Positions 50,784 to 59,837 of a stretch of 64,000 nucleotides of DNA are shown here, piece by piece. The stretch comes from Haloplanus salinarum (GTDB lineage Archaea > Halobacteriota > Halobacteria > Halobacteriales > Haloferacaceae), in contig NZ_CP101823.1 of the NCBI RefSeq assembly GCF_024498175.1, forward strand, positions 992,001 to 1,056,000, read 5' to 3'. Below the pieces are notes generated by a model that saw only the letters and a list, made by a program, of their open reading frames with translations, made no database searches and was not told where the DNA came from. Positions within the stretch are counted from its first letter, which is position 1. Every line of letters begins with the position of its first letter. The position numbers and the translations under genes are program-made.

Positions 50784-52016
50784 TCACGCGGCCGGCAGTT
50801 CGAGGATGACGGTGGTTCCGTTGTCGCCGGTGTCGACCGCGACCCGACCGTTCGACACCCGGACGATCCAGTTCGTGAGCCACAGCCCCAGCCCGGTGCT
50901 GTGGGTGAGCTGTGTCTCCGCCCCCGCCTCGAGGACGCGCCGCTCCACCGGCGGGAGCCCGGGACCGTCGTCGGCGATCCGGAGGACGGCCTGCCCGCCT
51001 GTGTCGGCCATCGAGAGGTCCACGCACACCCGCGGAACGGGGGCGTCGTTGTGTGCGACCGCGTTCTCGAGGACGTTGTCGACGGCGTGTGGGAGGAGTT
51101 GGTCGGCACGAACGGGAGCACCGTCCGGAAGCGTCGTCCGGACCTCACAGTCGGGGTAGGTCCGCCGCAGTTCCGCGAGTCGGTCCCGCACTACGTCGAC
51201 CAGGTCCAGCCGGACCGCCTCCGTCCGATCCGCGTCGGCCACCCGCTCGATCAACCGGCCCGCGTCGCTCAACTCGGCGAGGTCGTCGAGGCGACGCCGG
51301 GCCACGTCGAGGCTCCGTCGCGCCGCCTCGTCGTCGAGACGTGCCGCCGCCCGGTCGACGTGCCCCCGGGCGACGTTCACGTCGTTCCGGACGTTGTGAC
51401 GCAAGACGCGGTTGAGGACGGCGAGCCGCTGTCGGCGCCCCCGCCGCTCCGTCACGTCGAGGACGACGAACGCCGCGCCGTCGCCCCTCTCGTGGATCGG
51501 GGCGGCCCACACACGCGTATCGAGGAGCGCACCGTCCGGTCGCCGGTGACGGGTGTCCTGGCCGACGATCCGCTCGCCCCGCCGCAATCGGTCGAGGAGG
51601 GCGTCGAACCCCTCGTCCGACGCGTCGGCCCAGGTCACGCCGAACGAGCGACCGAGGACGGCCGAGCGATCCCGGCCGAAGGTGCGCTCGGCCGCCGGGT
51701 TCCAGAGCCGGACTCGCCCCTCGCCGTCGACGGCACAGATCGCCACGGGCGCCGCGTCGATCACCGTCGAGAACCGGTCCACCAGATCCTCGACGGCCGC
51801 GGTGAGCACGGCCACCTGCTCCTCGCCGTCGAGTTCCCGGTCCAAGGCGTCGAGCAACTCCGCGAAGACGGTCCGGGAGAGTCGCTCCCGGTCCGCCGCG
51901 ACCTCGTCGCGGGCGGCGGCGTAGGCGTCGACCACGGCCCGCTCCACCGCCTCGTGCCCGCGGTCGGTCAGCGCCCGAAAGACGGCACCGGCGATCTGAT
52001 CCGTCGACTCGTCCAT
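50784..52016 (-). CDS. PAS-domain histidine kinase under an iron-regulator-like operator
   Basis: This 410-aa cytoplasmic protein has an N-terminal helical region (about 1-80), a PAS domain (about 83-200; IDAAPVAICAVDGEGRVRLW), an H-box NRVLRHNVRNDVNVARG and a HATPase with VDNVLENAVAHND, DDGPGLP and STGLGLWLTNW. It has no membrane helix, so it senses something inside the cell. No receiver gene is adjacent. The operator TTTTAGGTTTGCCTAAAA begins at its start codon, so expression is probably iron-controlled. It is convergent with the copper protein. Confidence 0.87.
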   Translation of the reverse strand: MDESTDQIAGAVFRALTDRGHEAVERAVVDAYAAARDEVAADRERLSRTVFAELLDALDRELDGEEQVAVLTAAVEDLVDRFSTVIDAAPVAICAVDGEGRVRLWNPAAERTFGRDRSAVLGRSFGVTWADASDEGFDALLDRLRRGERIVGQDTRHRRPDGALLDTRVWAAPIHERGDGAAFVVLDVTERRGRRQRLAVLNRVLRHNVRNDVNVARGHVDRAAARLDDEAARRSLDVARRRLDDLAELSDAGRLIERVADADRTEAVRLDLVDVVRDRLAELRRTYPDCEVRTTLPDGAPVRADQLLPHAVDNVLENAVAHNDAPVPRVCVDLSMADTGGQAVLRIADDGPGLPPVERRVLEAGAETQLTHSTGLGLWLTNWIVRVSNGRVAVDTGDNGTTVILELPAA

Positions 52017-52033
52017 TTTAGGTTTGCCTAAAA
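52016..52033. promoter_or_regulatory. Iron-regulator-like operator overlapping the kinase start
   Basis: TTTTAGGTTTGCCTAAAA (7-bp arms, 4-bp centre) begins on the last base of the start codon triplet (52014-52016, minus strand). The form is the same as at 42762. Because many haloarchaeal transcripts are leaderless, a regulator here would cover the transcription start. Confidence 0.7.
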
Positions 52034-52115
52034 AATGCCCGGTGATAAGCGTTCGGCTCCGCGGCGACGGCGGGGGCCGACGACCGTCGTCGCTCGGATC
52101 GGTCGGCAGGTCCCC

Positions 52116-52853
52116 TCATCCCCCGGCCGATCCGTCGTCCCGTTCCCGCCGCACGACCACGACGGGCCCCACCGACTGGGCGGCCACCTGCGCGGACGCG
52201 TCGCCGAAGAGGAAGGAGCGCAGCGACGGTTCGCTCTCGCCCATGACGACGGCGTGGTGGTCGACGGCCGCCGTCGCGATGGTCCGGATCGGGGACTCGG
52301 AGACGGTGACCTCGCTCGTGATAGCGGCGGCCGGAACGCCGCTTTCCCGGAGGTGAGCGGCGGCGTCGCTCAACAGCGACCGGCCGGCCGCCGTCTCCGC
52401 CTCGCCGTCGGCGACGTGGAGGAGGGTCACCGCGATGTTTCGGTCGCCGATCAGGGTAGCGACGAACTCCGTGACCCGCGAGGCGTCCACCTCCCCGCTG
52501 AGGGGGACGAGCAGACGTTCGACGTCGGGGGCCGGATTCGGAACGAGGATCGCGTCACAGCCAGTCTCGTCGGCGACGCGGTCGAGGGTCTGCTCCTCGT
52601 CGTGTGTGAATACGAGTCGCGTCTCGGCGATACCCCCGGCCTCGTGGAACGCGGCCGCGAGTTCGCCGAGTTTGGTCTGGGCCTGCGTCTCGAACTGGAG
52701 GCGAGCCTGTCCCGGCGGCGTCTGTTCGGGCAGGACGTGATAGCCGAGGACGACGACCGGCAGGGTCGTCAGCACGTCGACGACGGATTCGGGGATCGTC
52801 TCGCCCGCGAGGACTTCGACCGGGACGAGCACCGTCCAGTTGGGTTCGGACAT
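52116..52853 (-). CDS. Tandem universal stress protein
   Basis: This 245-aa protein has two USP-like halves. The second has IRTIATAAVDHHAVVMGESE and a C-terminal GDASAQVAAQSVGPVVVVRRE, near the G-2x-G-9x-G(S/T) ATP loop form; the first half starts WTVLVPVEVLAGE. Tandem USP subunits usually act with a transporter, and its ATG overlaps the APC permease stop (ATGA), so it is likely a translationally coupled regulator of that permease. Confidence 0.82.
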   Translation of the reverse strand: MSEPNWTVLVPVEVLAGETIPESVVDVLTTLPVVVLGYHVLPEQTPPGQARLQFETQAQTKLGELAAAFHEAGGIAETRLVFTHDEEQTLDRVADETGCDAILVPNPAPDVERLLVPLSGEVDASRVTEFVATLIGDRNIAVTLLHVADGEAETAAGRSLLSDAAAHLRESGVPAAAITSEVTVSESPIRTIATAAVDHHAVVMGESEPSLRSFLFGDASAQVAAQSVGPVVVVRRERDDGSAGG

Positions 52854-54298
52854 CACAGTACCCCCCGTAACGTCACGTCGCGAGCGTAATAGTAGTACCA
52901 GCCGGCCGACAGCAGCATGATCGCGAGGCCGATGAGCTGTGACGTCGGCTGCATGAACCCGATGAGGGCGAAACTCGCCAGCGCGCCGAGCACGGGAACG
53001 ACGGGGTAGCCCGGAACGCGGAAGTCGGGGTCGTACCACGCCGGTTCGTCCCGGCGGAGCGCGATCAGCGCGATACACATCAGCCCGTACATGACGAGAT
53101 GGAGAAAGGAGGCCACCTCGGCGAGCACCGCCACCTCCCCGAGCAGGACGAGCACGAGGATCGGTCCGCCCGCCATCCCGAGGGCGACGTGGGGCGTCCC
53201 GTATTCGAGGTTGATGCGGCTCGCAAAGCGTGGCACCAGCGCGTCCTTGCTGACCGCGTAGATGGCACGCGAGGTGCTCAGGATCGAGGCGTTCGCGCTC
53301 GACACCGTCGCGAGGAGCCCGCCGAAGAGGATGGCGAAGGCGCCGAGCGACCCGAGGAAGCTCTCCGCGACGGTGACCATCGCCGTCTCACCGAGCGTCG
53401 CGAGTCGTTCGCTCCCGAACGCGCTGACCGCGACGAAGATGGTCGCCACGTACAACACCCCGACGATCAGCACCGATCCGACCATGGCCAGCGGGAGGTT
53501 CCGCCCCGGGTCCTTGATTTCGCCCGCGACGGTCGCCACCTGGGCGAACCCGAGATACGACGTGAACACGAGCGCTGCGGTCGTCAGGACCGAGAAGGCA
53601 CCCTTCGAGAGGAACGACTCGCCGATCGGTTCCGGCTCCCCGACCAGGCCGAAAATCGACAGCCCGCCGAACACGAGGAAGGCGACGATGATCGCCAGGA
53701 GGACGCCGACCACGCCGTTCTGTAGCTTCGCCGCGTTCTCCGTCCCGGTCACGTTCAAGACCGTCAGGAACACGCCGAACAGCAACGCCAGCGGGACGAC
53801 GACGTCGAAGCCCCCGAGTACGACCCCCAGCCTGACGAGGACGGCCTCGGCGTAGAACCCGAAGCCGACGAGGTAGAAGGCGGACGCGAACACCAGCCCG
53901 AACCACAGCGAGAGGCCGACGACGGCGCCGAACAGCGACCCCATCCCGCGGGAGATGAAGTAGTACCCGCCCCCGCTTCGCGGCATCGCGGTCGCCAGCT
54001 CCGAGGTCGGCAGCGCGACGAGGAGCGCGATCACGGCACCGATGGCGAACGAGCCCGCGGCCGCCGGGCCCGCCCGTCCGGCGGCGATGCCGGGGAACAC
54101 GAAGATGCCGGCGCCGATCATCGTTCCGACGCCGATGGAGATGCCCCCGGTCAAGCCGATGGTCCGTTCGAGTTCCGTCCGCTCGTCGACGACGGTCACC
54201 TCGTCGGCCGTCTCCGGCCGTTCCACGGCCGGCCGTTCGCCGTCTCGGTTCGTCGCCTCGGTTGGTGGGGGCGCCGACCTGTCCGGGGTATCGACCAT
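52853..54298 (-). CDS. APC-superfamily amino acid permease
   Basis: This 481-aa protein has 12 helices. [28 protein letters not shown] is the first-helix signature, and [19 protein letters not shown] and [20 protein letters not shown] are further APC marks. It imports or exchanges amino acids or related amines. In many haloarchaea the permease is fused to USP domains at its C-terminus; here the USP is the separate overlapping gene downstream. The start at 54298 is followed by a long acidic N-terminal tail of about 45 residues. Confidence 0.88.
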   Translation of the reverse strand: MVDTPDRSAPPPTEATNRDGERPAVERPETADEVTVVDERTELERTIGLTGGISIGVGTMIGAGIFVFPGIAAGRAGPAAAGSFAIGAVIALLVALPTSELATAMPRSGGGYYFISRGMGSLFGAVVGLSLWFGLVFASAFYLVGFGFYAEAVLVRLGVVLGGFDVVVPLALLFGVFLTVLNVTGTENAAKLQNGVVGVLLAIIVAFLVFGGLSIFGLVGEPEPIGESFLSKGAFSVLTTAALVFTSYLGFAQVATVAGEIKDPGRNLPLAMVGSVLIVGVLYVATIFVAVSAFGSERLATLGETAMVTVAESFLGSLGAFAILFGGLLATVSSANASILSTSRAIYAVSKDALVPRFASRINLEYGTPHVALGMAGGPILVLVLLGEVAVLAEVASFLHLVMYGLMCIALIALRRDEPAWYDPDFRVPGYPVVPVLGALASFALIGFMQPTSQLIGLAIMLLSAGWYYYYARDVTLRGVL

Positions 54299-54393
54299 GT
54301 CCGTGAGGTTCGACGGCCCGACGCTTATGTCTGTCGAGTGATACGTAACCGGACCGCCGACGACCGACGTCGCGTGGCCCCCGGCCGACCGGC

Positions 54394-55413
54394 TCAGGCG
54401 TCGCCGTCCGCCTCCAGATTGAGCGCCGCGACGAGTCGGGCCGTGATGACCTGTTCGACGATGGCGATCAGTCCCTCGTCGTCGTCCGCGTAGTCGGCGA
54501 AGATCCCGAGCGGGACCTCGCCGCCGGCCATCTCCCGGTGGCCGCCGGCGCTGCCCACGTCGTCGAACGCCTCGGTGAGCACGTCGCCGATGTGGACGCG
54601 CGTGTCCGTCGAGCGGGCGCTCAAGTGGATGCTCCCGTCGACGACGCCGAAGACGACCGCCGTCTCGACTCCCTCTAGGGTGGCGAGATAGTCCGCCGCC
54701 TGCGGTAGCGCGTCCCGCTCGCTCGTCCGGCCGACGTGGGAGATGAGCACCGCCCCCCGGACCGATCGGTTGGCTATCGCCTGGGCGATTGCGTCGACGG
54801 TCGCGCTGGTGACCGAGGGCGTCGAGAGCTGGCGCAGCAGGTTCAGATCCGCCGCCTCGTGGAGGAACCCGGCCGCGGCGTACTCCGCGTCGGTCGCGCC
54901 GCGGAGGAAGCCGAGCGTCTCACGACGGATCGCGAACAGCAACGCGGTCGCCAGCGTGGCGTCGAGTTCGAGGTCGAACGCCCGTACGTACTCGGTGAGG
55001 ATCGTCGCCGTCGCGCCGATCGACTCCCGGTGGTCGACGAAGCGGGCCTCGATCCCCTCCGCGGGATGGTGATCGAAGACGACGTCGATCGGCGTCCCCT
55101 CGGGGACGCGGTTGTTCCCGCCGGGGACGGCGTGATCGACGAACGCGAGCAGGGACCCCTCCGGGCGGTCGTGGACGCTCGTCGGGTCGAACTCCCGGAG
55201 GTCGATGTCGAGGAGGTTGATGAACGCACGGTTCTGCTGGTGTGAGATGTCGCCGCTGTAGAGGATGCGACGCTCGTCGATCCCGACGGCCGCGGCGATC
55301 CGACCGAGCGCCAGCGCGCTCGCGAGGCAGTCCGGATCCGGGTTGTTGTGACAGACGATCGTGAGCTCCTCGGCCGGCGTCAAGACCTCCCGCAGCGCCT
55401 GGACGTCAGTCAT
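54394..55413 (-). CDS. DHH/DHHA1 phosphoesterase (NrnA-like)
   Basis: This 339-aa protein has [17 protein letters not shown] (motif I), AFVDHAVPG (motif II), [10 protein letters not shown] (DHH) and a C-terminal DHHA1 with [16 protein letters not shown]. This is the full active-site set of the NrnA/oligoribonuclease type, cleaving short RNA or pAp. Cytoplasmic. Start at 55413 opens [16 protein letters not shown]. It is not in an obvious operon. Confidence 0.87.
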   Translation of the reverse strand: MTDVQALREVLTPAEELTIVCHNNPDPDCLASALALGRIAAAVGIDERRILYSGDISHQQNRAFINLLDIDLREFDPTSVHDRPEGSLLAFVDHAVPGGNNRVPEGTPIDVVFDHHPAEGIEARFVDHRESIGATATILTEYVRAFDLELDATLATALLFAIRRETLGFLRGATDAEYAAAGFLHEAADLNLLRQLSTPSVTSATVDAIAQAIANRSVRGAVLISHVGRTSERDALPQAADYLATLEGVETAVVFGVVDGSIHLSARSTDTRVHIGDVLTEAFDDVGSAGGHREMAGGEVPLGIFADYADDDEGLIAIVEQVITARLVAALNLEADGDA

Positions 55414-55455
55414 AGCCCTAGTTGGTCCCCGACCGGCACAAGCGTACTGACCGGC

Positions 55456-56379
55456 TCAGACCTCGTCGACGACCTCCTCGGCGAAGCGCGTCATCTCGCG
55501 TCGCGGATCCGATCCCTGGAGGCTGACGACGGCGTGATCGAGGCCGAACTCGGCCAGTCGTCGGAAGTAGTCCCGGAACCAGTCGACGCCGGCGCGATAG
55601 CCCAGATGGAGGGGTTCCGGCTCCGCATCCGGATCGTCCGCGAGGGCGACCCGGACCGCGATCACGAACGGCTTCTCGCCGGCGAGCCCGCGCCACCGGT
55701 CCAGATACGTCCGGAGCGTGTCCTCGGGGAGGTGATAGAAGATCCAGCCGTCGCCGTGTTCGGCGATCCACTCGACCGACTGGCGGGCGTGGCCCGTCGG
55801 CAGGAGCGGGAGCGTTTCGGTGGTCGGCTTCGGCAACACGTCCAAGTCCCCGTCGAGTTCGCCCCACGGCCCGTCGAGGGTGGGATACTCCTCGCGCCAG
55901 AGCGTCCGGATCGCGTCGATCCGCTCGCGGACCGCCACCGCCCGCTCGTCGGGGTCGACATCGAAGGCCGGATACTCCGGGTCGCGGTCGCCGGAGGCGA
56001 CGCCGAGGACGAGCCGCCCGCCCGAGAGTCGGTCGACGGACGCCGCGGCCTTCGCGACGTGGATCGGGTGGCGCAAGGGGAGGACCACACTCGAGGTTCC
56101 GAGAGCGATGTCGTCGGTGTGGGCCGCCGCGTGCGAGAGCAGGGGCCACGTGTCGAACGCGCCGCCGGCGTCCCCGAACCGCGGCCAGTACGTCGGGACG
56201 TCCCGCGCCCAGAGGCCGTCGAAGCCGACCGACTCGGCGTGACTCGCGAGGCGTGTCTCCGCCGCGACGTCCGGCGTCGACTCGCGGACGCCGGTGAGCG
56301 GGAACCCGATCCCGAACGAGAGGCCGTCGGAGCCGAACAGTCGCCGGTAGCCGGCGTTCGCGTGTGCCAACTCGGTCAT
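55456..56379 (-). CDS. Luciferase-like monooxygenase-family oxidoreductase (TIGR03571-like)
   Basis: This 307-aa TIM-barrel protein has SFGIGFPLTGVRESTPDVAAE, GFDGLWARDVPTYWPRFGD, ALGTSSVVLPLRHPIHVAKAA and GGRLVLGVASGDRDPEYPAF. I recall this as the TIGR03571 group, relatives of F420- or FMN-dependent oxidoreductases. The substrate is unknown. The start at 56379 (MTELAHANAGY) is preferred over a Met nine codons upstream. It follows the ribosomal operon with 75 nt between. Confidence 0.8.
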   Translation of the reverse strand: MTELAHANAGYRRLFGSDGLSFGIGFPLTGVRESTPDVAAETRLASHAESVGFDGLWARDVPTYWPRFGDAGGAFDTWPLLSHAAAHTDDIALGTSSVVLPLRHPIHVAKAAASVDRLSGGRLVLGVASGDRDPEYPAFDVDPDERAVAVRERIDAIRTLWREEYPTLDGPWGELDGDLDVLPKPTTETLPLLPTGHARQSVEWIAEHGDGWIFYHLPEDTLRTYLDRWRGLAGEKPFVIAVRVALADDPDAEPEPLHLGYRAGVDWFRDYFRRLAEFGLDHAVVSLQGSDPRREMTRFAEEVVDEV

Positions 56380-56454
56380 CGGGGGTCCTTGTCGCTGGAC
56401 ACACATCCGTACTCGGGTCGCGTCGCGGCCGCGAAAAGGGTCGTCGGGTGTCGA

Positions 56455-57099
56455 TCAGTCCTCGTCGACGGCGACGTCTTCCTCGTCGACGTCGACGGCG
56501 GCCTCCTCCTCGGCGGCGACCTCTTCGGGTCGCGCTTCGAGGGTGAGCTTCTGGACCTCGACCCGCCGGAGCGGGTAGATGGTCTTGGCCTCGCCGTAGA
56601 CGGCCGAGGAGAGACGCCCCTCGACACAGCTCTCGACGAAGGACTCGAAGTCACGTTCGTCGGCGGCCTCCTCGACGAGGTCGATCATGACCCGCCGGAT
56701 GGCCTTCTCCTGACTGCGGTCGGCCTTCTTCGTCGTGAACGCGACGGGCTGGACGCGGACGCGGTAGTCGTCCGTCGTCAGGACCGTCACGGTCGCGTCG
56801 ATCTTCGAGGCGCCGCGGCGCACCAGACTCCGCAGGTAGTCCCGCGTGAGTTCGTGCTGGACGAACTCCGCGTACGCGGAGTCCGACCCCACGTCCGTGA
56901 TCTTGAACGTGAGTTTGGTGTTGTTCGCCCCCGAGTCGCCGGTGAGGTCGCCGAGGGTCGTCTCGATCGTTCGTCCGATGATCTTCTCCGGTTCGTCGGC
57001 GAGCGTCTGGCCGAGTTCCTCCCGGTCGTACTGCTCCGGGGCGAAAACCGTATACCAGCGCTTGCCACGTTGCTGCTTGGGTACTGAGCGTTCACTCAT
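56455..57099 (-). CDS. rps3ae: 30S ribosomal protein S3Ae (eS1)
   Basis: This 214-aa protein begins MSERSVPKQQRGKRWYTVFA and has GRTIETTLGDLTGD, TFKITDVGSDSAYAEFVQHELTRDYLRSLVRR and the motif YPLRRVEVQKLTLEARPE. It is the archaeal/eukaryal eS1 subunit at the mRNA exit region of the small subunit. Its C-terminal acidic tail is typical of halophiles. It overlaps the pcc1 gene by 8 nt, which places it in the operon with rps15. Confidence 0.96.
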   Translation of the reverse strand: MSERSVPKQQRGKRWYTVFAPEQYDREELGQTLADEPEKIIGRTIETTLGDLTGDSGANNTKLTFKITDVGSDSAYAEFVQHELTRDYLRSLVRRGASKIDATVTVLTTDDYRVRVQPVAFTTKKADRSQEKAIRRVMIDLVEEAADERDFESFVESCVEGRLSSAVYGEAKTIYPLRRVEVQKLTLEARPEEVAAEEEAAVDVDEEDVAVDED

Positions 57100-57328
57100 G
57101 GTTGTGTCTGTGTTCGCGTGCCGTTCGTGCGACGGTCTCCGCGACCGTCAGGTTCACCACGTAGTCGTCCAGGGTCGACCCCAGACCGCCAGCGGTCTCG
57201 CGTTCGACGACCGTGCGGACGACGTCGTCCGCCACGCGCGTCGTCATCGACGGCGTGTTGTCCGGCCGGAGTGCGGCCGCCACCGTCGACGCGTCGTCGT
57301 GTGTCGTCGCGACGTCGGCGCGTCTCAT
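57092..57328 (-). CDS. pcc1: KEOPS complex subunit Pcc1
   Basis: This 78-aa protein has TVAAALRPDNTPSMTTRVAD, DDVVRTVVERETAGGLGST and LDDYVVNLTVAETVARTA, the Pcc1 fold, in which a dimer binds tRNA and Kae1. KEOPS makes threonylcarbamoyladenosine on ANN-decoding tRNAs. The Met at 57328 begins before the fold, 4 nt into the recJ-like gene end. Context with S15 and S3Ae genes is typical for haloarchaea. Confidence 0.88.
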   Translation of the reverse strand: MRRADVATTHDDASTVAAALRPDNTPSMTTRVADDVVRTVVERETAGGLGSTLDDYVVNLTVAETVARTAREHRHNHE

Positions 57329-58491
57329 AGCGCCCCCCTGAACGCCGCGATGAACCTCGATACCTCCGTTTCGAACGCCTCCGCGTTCGCGTCGTCGAAC
57401 CGCGCCGTCGCCCACCGGGAGCCACCGGCGCTCCGCCCGTCCGCGTCGACTTCCCGAACCGCCTCGGCCATCGCCGCCCCGAGGGCTTCGTCGGTCGTGC
57501 CCGCGGCCGCAGCCGAGTCGTCGGCCACGACCAGTACGACGGGTTCCGGCGACTCGAAGTCCCGACAGAGTCGGGCGACCGTCCCGAGCCGACCTGGACC
57601 GTCGTCCGCGACGCGCGCGACGAAGACGCCGTCGTACCGGCCCGTCGTCGCGTCCGACAGCGTCCCGTGGACCGCCCGGGCGTGCGTCCGCCAGGCGTCG
57701 AGGACGGCCGACCGCGCCGTCTCGGCGTCGCGGATGGCGAGGGCGACACCGGTCCCCGGCCGCTCGCGTGCGACCGCGTCGAGGGCGTCGCCGAACCCCG
57801 CGACGGTCGCGAACCGGCCCTCCGGGGTCGCGTACGGGTGCAGAACCCGTTCGACGGCCGCCGCGGCCCGCGACGACGACGCCGAGGCCTCGATGGCCAG
57901 CCACGACGCCAGTCGCCGCCGGTCCGGTTCGTCGGGCTCCGCCGGCACGCCGAGGTCCGCGAGCGCCGCCTGCGCCCCGTCGGGATCCCCCGAATGCGGG
58001 CTGCGGACGAGCGTCGAGTGGGCGAGGCCGTCGACCGGATCGGTCGTCGGCACCGCCAGCCCCGGACGCCGGTCGATCGCCGACCGCGCCGTGGCCGCGT
58101 CGAGCAGCGACGGCGCGTCGCCGACCGGGCGACCGGCCGCGGTCACGCCGGCGAGCGCGAGGATCGGATCTGGATCGACGCCGAGTTCCCGGACCGCCGC
58201 CGCGGCCGCGACGCTCGTCGGCCGGTCGTCGCCGACGAGGGCGACGTCGCCACCCGTCACACCGAGCGCGAGGGTGAGGTCGTCGCCGTCGGCCGGGAGC
58301 GGGTCGGGCACCGGATCGACGCGCACCTGGAAGGGCGTCGATCGCTCCTTGAACGCCCGCGCGAGGACGCCGCTGGCGGCCAGCGCGTCGCCGGTCGCGG
58401 CCGCGACGACCCGAACGAACGGGGCGTCGCGGATCGCGGCGGCCACGTCGCCGGCATCGGCGTCCTCGACGGTCGCGGGCGCGGTAGACAT
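57325..58491 (-). CDS. RecJ/DHH-like protein lacking the catalytic motifs
   Basis: This 388-aa protein shows the RecJ-like outline (N-terminal RVVAAATGDALAASGVLARA, VRVDPVPDPLPADGDDL; C-terminal DHHA1-like region with GRSAGGSRWATARF). The expected D-x-D, DHH and other metal residues of active RecJ are not visible, so it is probably catalytically inert or a partner of an active nuclease. Its genomic position between rps15 and pcc1 is a known haloarchaeal arrangement from memory. The stop overlaps the pcc1 start. Confidence 0.72.
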   Translation of the reverse strand: MSTAPATVEDADAGDVAAAIRDAPFVRVVAAATGDALAASGVLARAFKERSTPFQVRVDPVPDPLPADGDDLTLALGVTGGDVALVGDDRPTSVAAAAAVRELGVDPDPILALAGVTAAGRPVGDAPSLLDAATARSAIDRRPGLAVPTTDPVDGLAHSTLVRSPHSGDPDGAQAALADLGVPAEPDEPDRRRLASWLAIEASASSSRAAAAVERVLHPYATPEGRFATVAGFGDALDAVARERPGTGVALAIRDAETARSAVLDAWRTHARAVHGTLSDATTGRYDGVFVARVADDGPGRLGTVARLCRDFESPEPVVLVVADDSAAAAGTTDEALGAAMAEAVREVDADGRSAGGSRWATARFDDANAEAFETEVSRFIAAFRGAL

Positions 58492-58492
58492 A

Positions 58493-58960
58493 CTATTCCT
58501 CGAGCAGTTCGACGGCGACCTCGTAGCTGTACGTGAAGTCCTCGTCGAGCGCGTCGCCGCGGTAGTAGTTCACCAGACGGCGGATCTTCGACTCCGTGTT
58601 CTGGAGCGCGCGCTTGTTTTGGTGGTCCTGGGGGTTCGCTTCCATGTGCTCGCGCAGGCGGATGGCCCGCTCCATCAGGTTGTGGAGATCCTCCGGAAGC
58701 TCCGGCTCGGCGTCGTGCTCCTCGAGGATCTCGGTGAGCTTCTTCCCCGTCGCCAGCTTCACGTCGGGGATCGGCGTACCCTTCACGCCCTCGTCGCGCA
58801 GCTTCATCCCGATGACGCTCGGGTCGTGACCCTGCTCGGCGAGTTCGACCACGCGCTCTTCGATGTCCGCTTCGTCTACGTCGCTCCACTCCGGGGGTTC
58901 GTCTGCCACCGGCTTGTCCGAACCGGACGAGCCACGGCGGCGGGTGTGCATTCGTGCCAT
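58493..58960 (-). CDS. rps15: 30S ribosomal protein S15 (uS15)
   Basis: This 155-aa protein begins MARMHTRRRGSSGSDKP and has the archaeal extension PPEWSDVDEADIEERVVELA and GHDPSVIGMKLRDEGVKG, then the uS15 core HNLMERAIRLREHMEANPQD and KIRRLVNYYRG. It binds 16S rRNA early in assembly. The ATG at 58960 was chosen for the MARMHTRRRG start. A perfect 22-bp palindrome lies 38 nt upstream. It is the first gene of the operon that continues to rps3ae. Confidence 0.96.
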   Translation of the reverse strand: MARMHTRRRGSSGSDKPVADEPPEWSDVDEADIEERVVELAEQGHDPSVIGMKLRDEGVKGTPIPDVKLATGKKLTEILEEHDAEPELPEDLHNLMERAIRLREHMEANPQDHQNKRALQNTESKIRRLVNYYRGDALDEDFTYSYEVAVELLEE

Positions 58961-58998
58961 AGATGGATTGGAACCGCACAGACCGCAGAAGCGTATCC

Positions 58999-59020
58999 GT
59001 GACCGACAGCTGTCGGTCAC
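58999..59020. promoter_or_regulatory. Perfect 22-bp palindrome before rps15
   Basis: The left half GTGACCGACAG (58999-59009) is followed by its exact reverse complement (59010-59020), centred between 59009 and 59010. It ends 38 nt before the S15 start. As DNA it is a strong operator candidate; as RNA it would form an 11-bp hairpin without loop, so a dimeric protein site is the better reading. Confidence 0.6.
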
Positions 59021-59206
59021 AACACTCCCGCAATCCCAAGCCCGAAGGCGAGTCGGATTTGCGGTCGCGCCGTTCCCACCCGAATCAACGCGGTCCAGCA
59101 CTAAACCGTTTCGAATCCGCGAGTTCGGCCCCGTGGGACGGTGACACGTCCGGAAACCGATCCGAAGGCCTTATTATGTGGACCGCGGTACGGTTCGATG
59201 CGACGC

Positions 59207-59278
59207 GGGCTCGTAGATCAGGGGTAGATCACTCCCTTGGCATGGGAGAGGCCCCGGGTTCAAATCCCGGCGAGTCCA
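59207..59278 (+). tRNA. tRNA-Ala(GGC)
   Basis: Acceptor GGGCTCG (59207-59213) pairs with CGAGTCC, giving the G3:U70 wobble that marks tRNA-Ala. The anticodon stem CTCCC/GGGAG holds loop TTGGCAT, anticodon GGC (reads GCC). The T arm is CCGGG-TTCAAAT-CCCGG, and the discriminator base is A (59278). The CCA end is not encoded. The 3' half is a typical integration target, and the sequence turns AT-rich immediately after. Confidence 0.95.
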
Positions 59279-59287
59279 CTTGAAATA

Positions 59288-59303
59288 AACTCCCTTAGGA
59301 GTT
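59288..59303. terminator. Short inverted repeat after tRNA-Ala
   Basis: AACTCC-CTTA-GGAGTT, a 6-bp stem with a 4-nt loop, begins 10 nt after the tRNA. It may help end the tRNA transcript or be part of an attachment region. Confidence 0.4.
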
Positions 59304-59534
59304 CACAGACGGCTTCGGGTTTTCTCCTTCCTTCTCCGGTTGACGTATCACAGTTCATTCGGGTACCACTCGAACTTCTATCTGAGCGGACGCGCGGATC
59401 AACGTACGCGCGGAACTAATACTTGGTGCGGTATGCGCATACGGTATCCTGCCGGAATCGAGTAGTAGTCTCGGCAGAGTAGTCTCGTGAATATAATCAG
59501 ACACAGTCTTATTCTCGCCCATTACGAACTATAT

Positions 59535-59837
59535 GTGATAGAAATTCGTGATGCAATTGATGAAAAAATCGACGAGCAACACAAACGTATGGGAGAAATC
59601 AACACCGAACTGATCAATAGAGGTGTACTGGAATACCCTGAGGACTTCACCTATGAGACTCAAGAGTCCGCAGAAGACATAGTTCGAGCACTTGAGAAAG
59701 AGTTCTCTGAGGGAATTCCCAAAACATTAGCTAAGACTGTTCTTCGAGAAGCTGGGTACGAGAGAGGGATTATGGAAGATCTCGTCCACCATGGTGAGAT
59801 CCACGACTGTTGTACAGGGTATATTCGGACTGTTTAG
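59535..59837 (+). CDS. Hypothetical helical protein at the start of the AT-rich segment
   Basis: This roughly 100-aa protein starts with GTG (IEIRDAIDEKIDEQHKRM) and is mostly helical: NTELINRGVLEYPEDFTYET, AEDIVRALEKEFSEGIPKTL, AKTVLREAGYERGIMEDLVH. No family is recognised. A TATA-like CTTATTCT at 59508-59515 suits a leaderless start near 59535, although a GTG at 59487 also exists. Codon use is AT-richer than the core genome, in line with acquired DNA. A decayed frame follows directly. Confidence 0.45.
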   Translation: MIEIRDAIDEKIDEQHKRMGEINTELINRGVLEYPEDFTYETQESAEDIVRALEKEFSEGIPKTLAKTVLREAGYERGIMEDLVHHGEIHDCCTGYIRTV

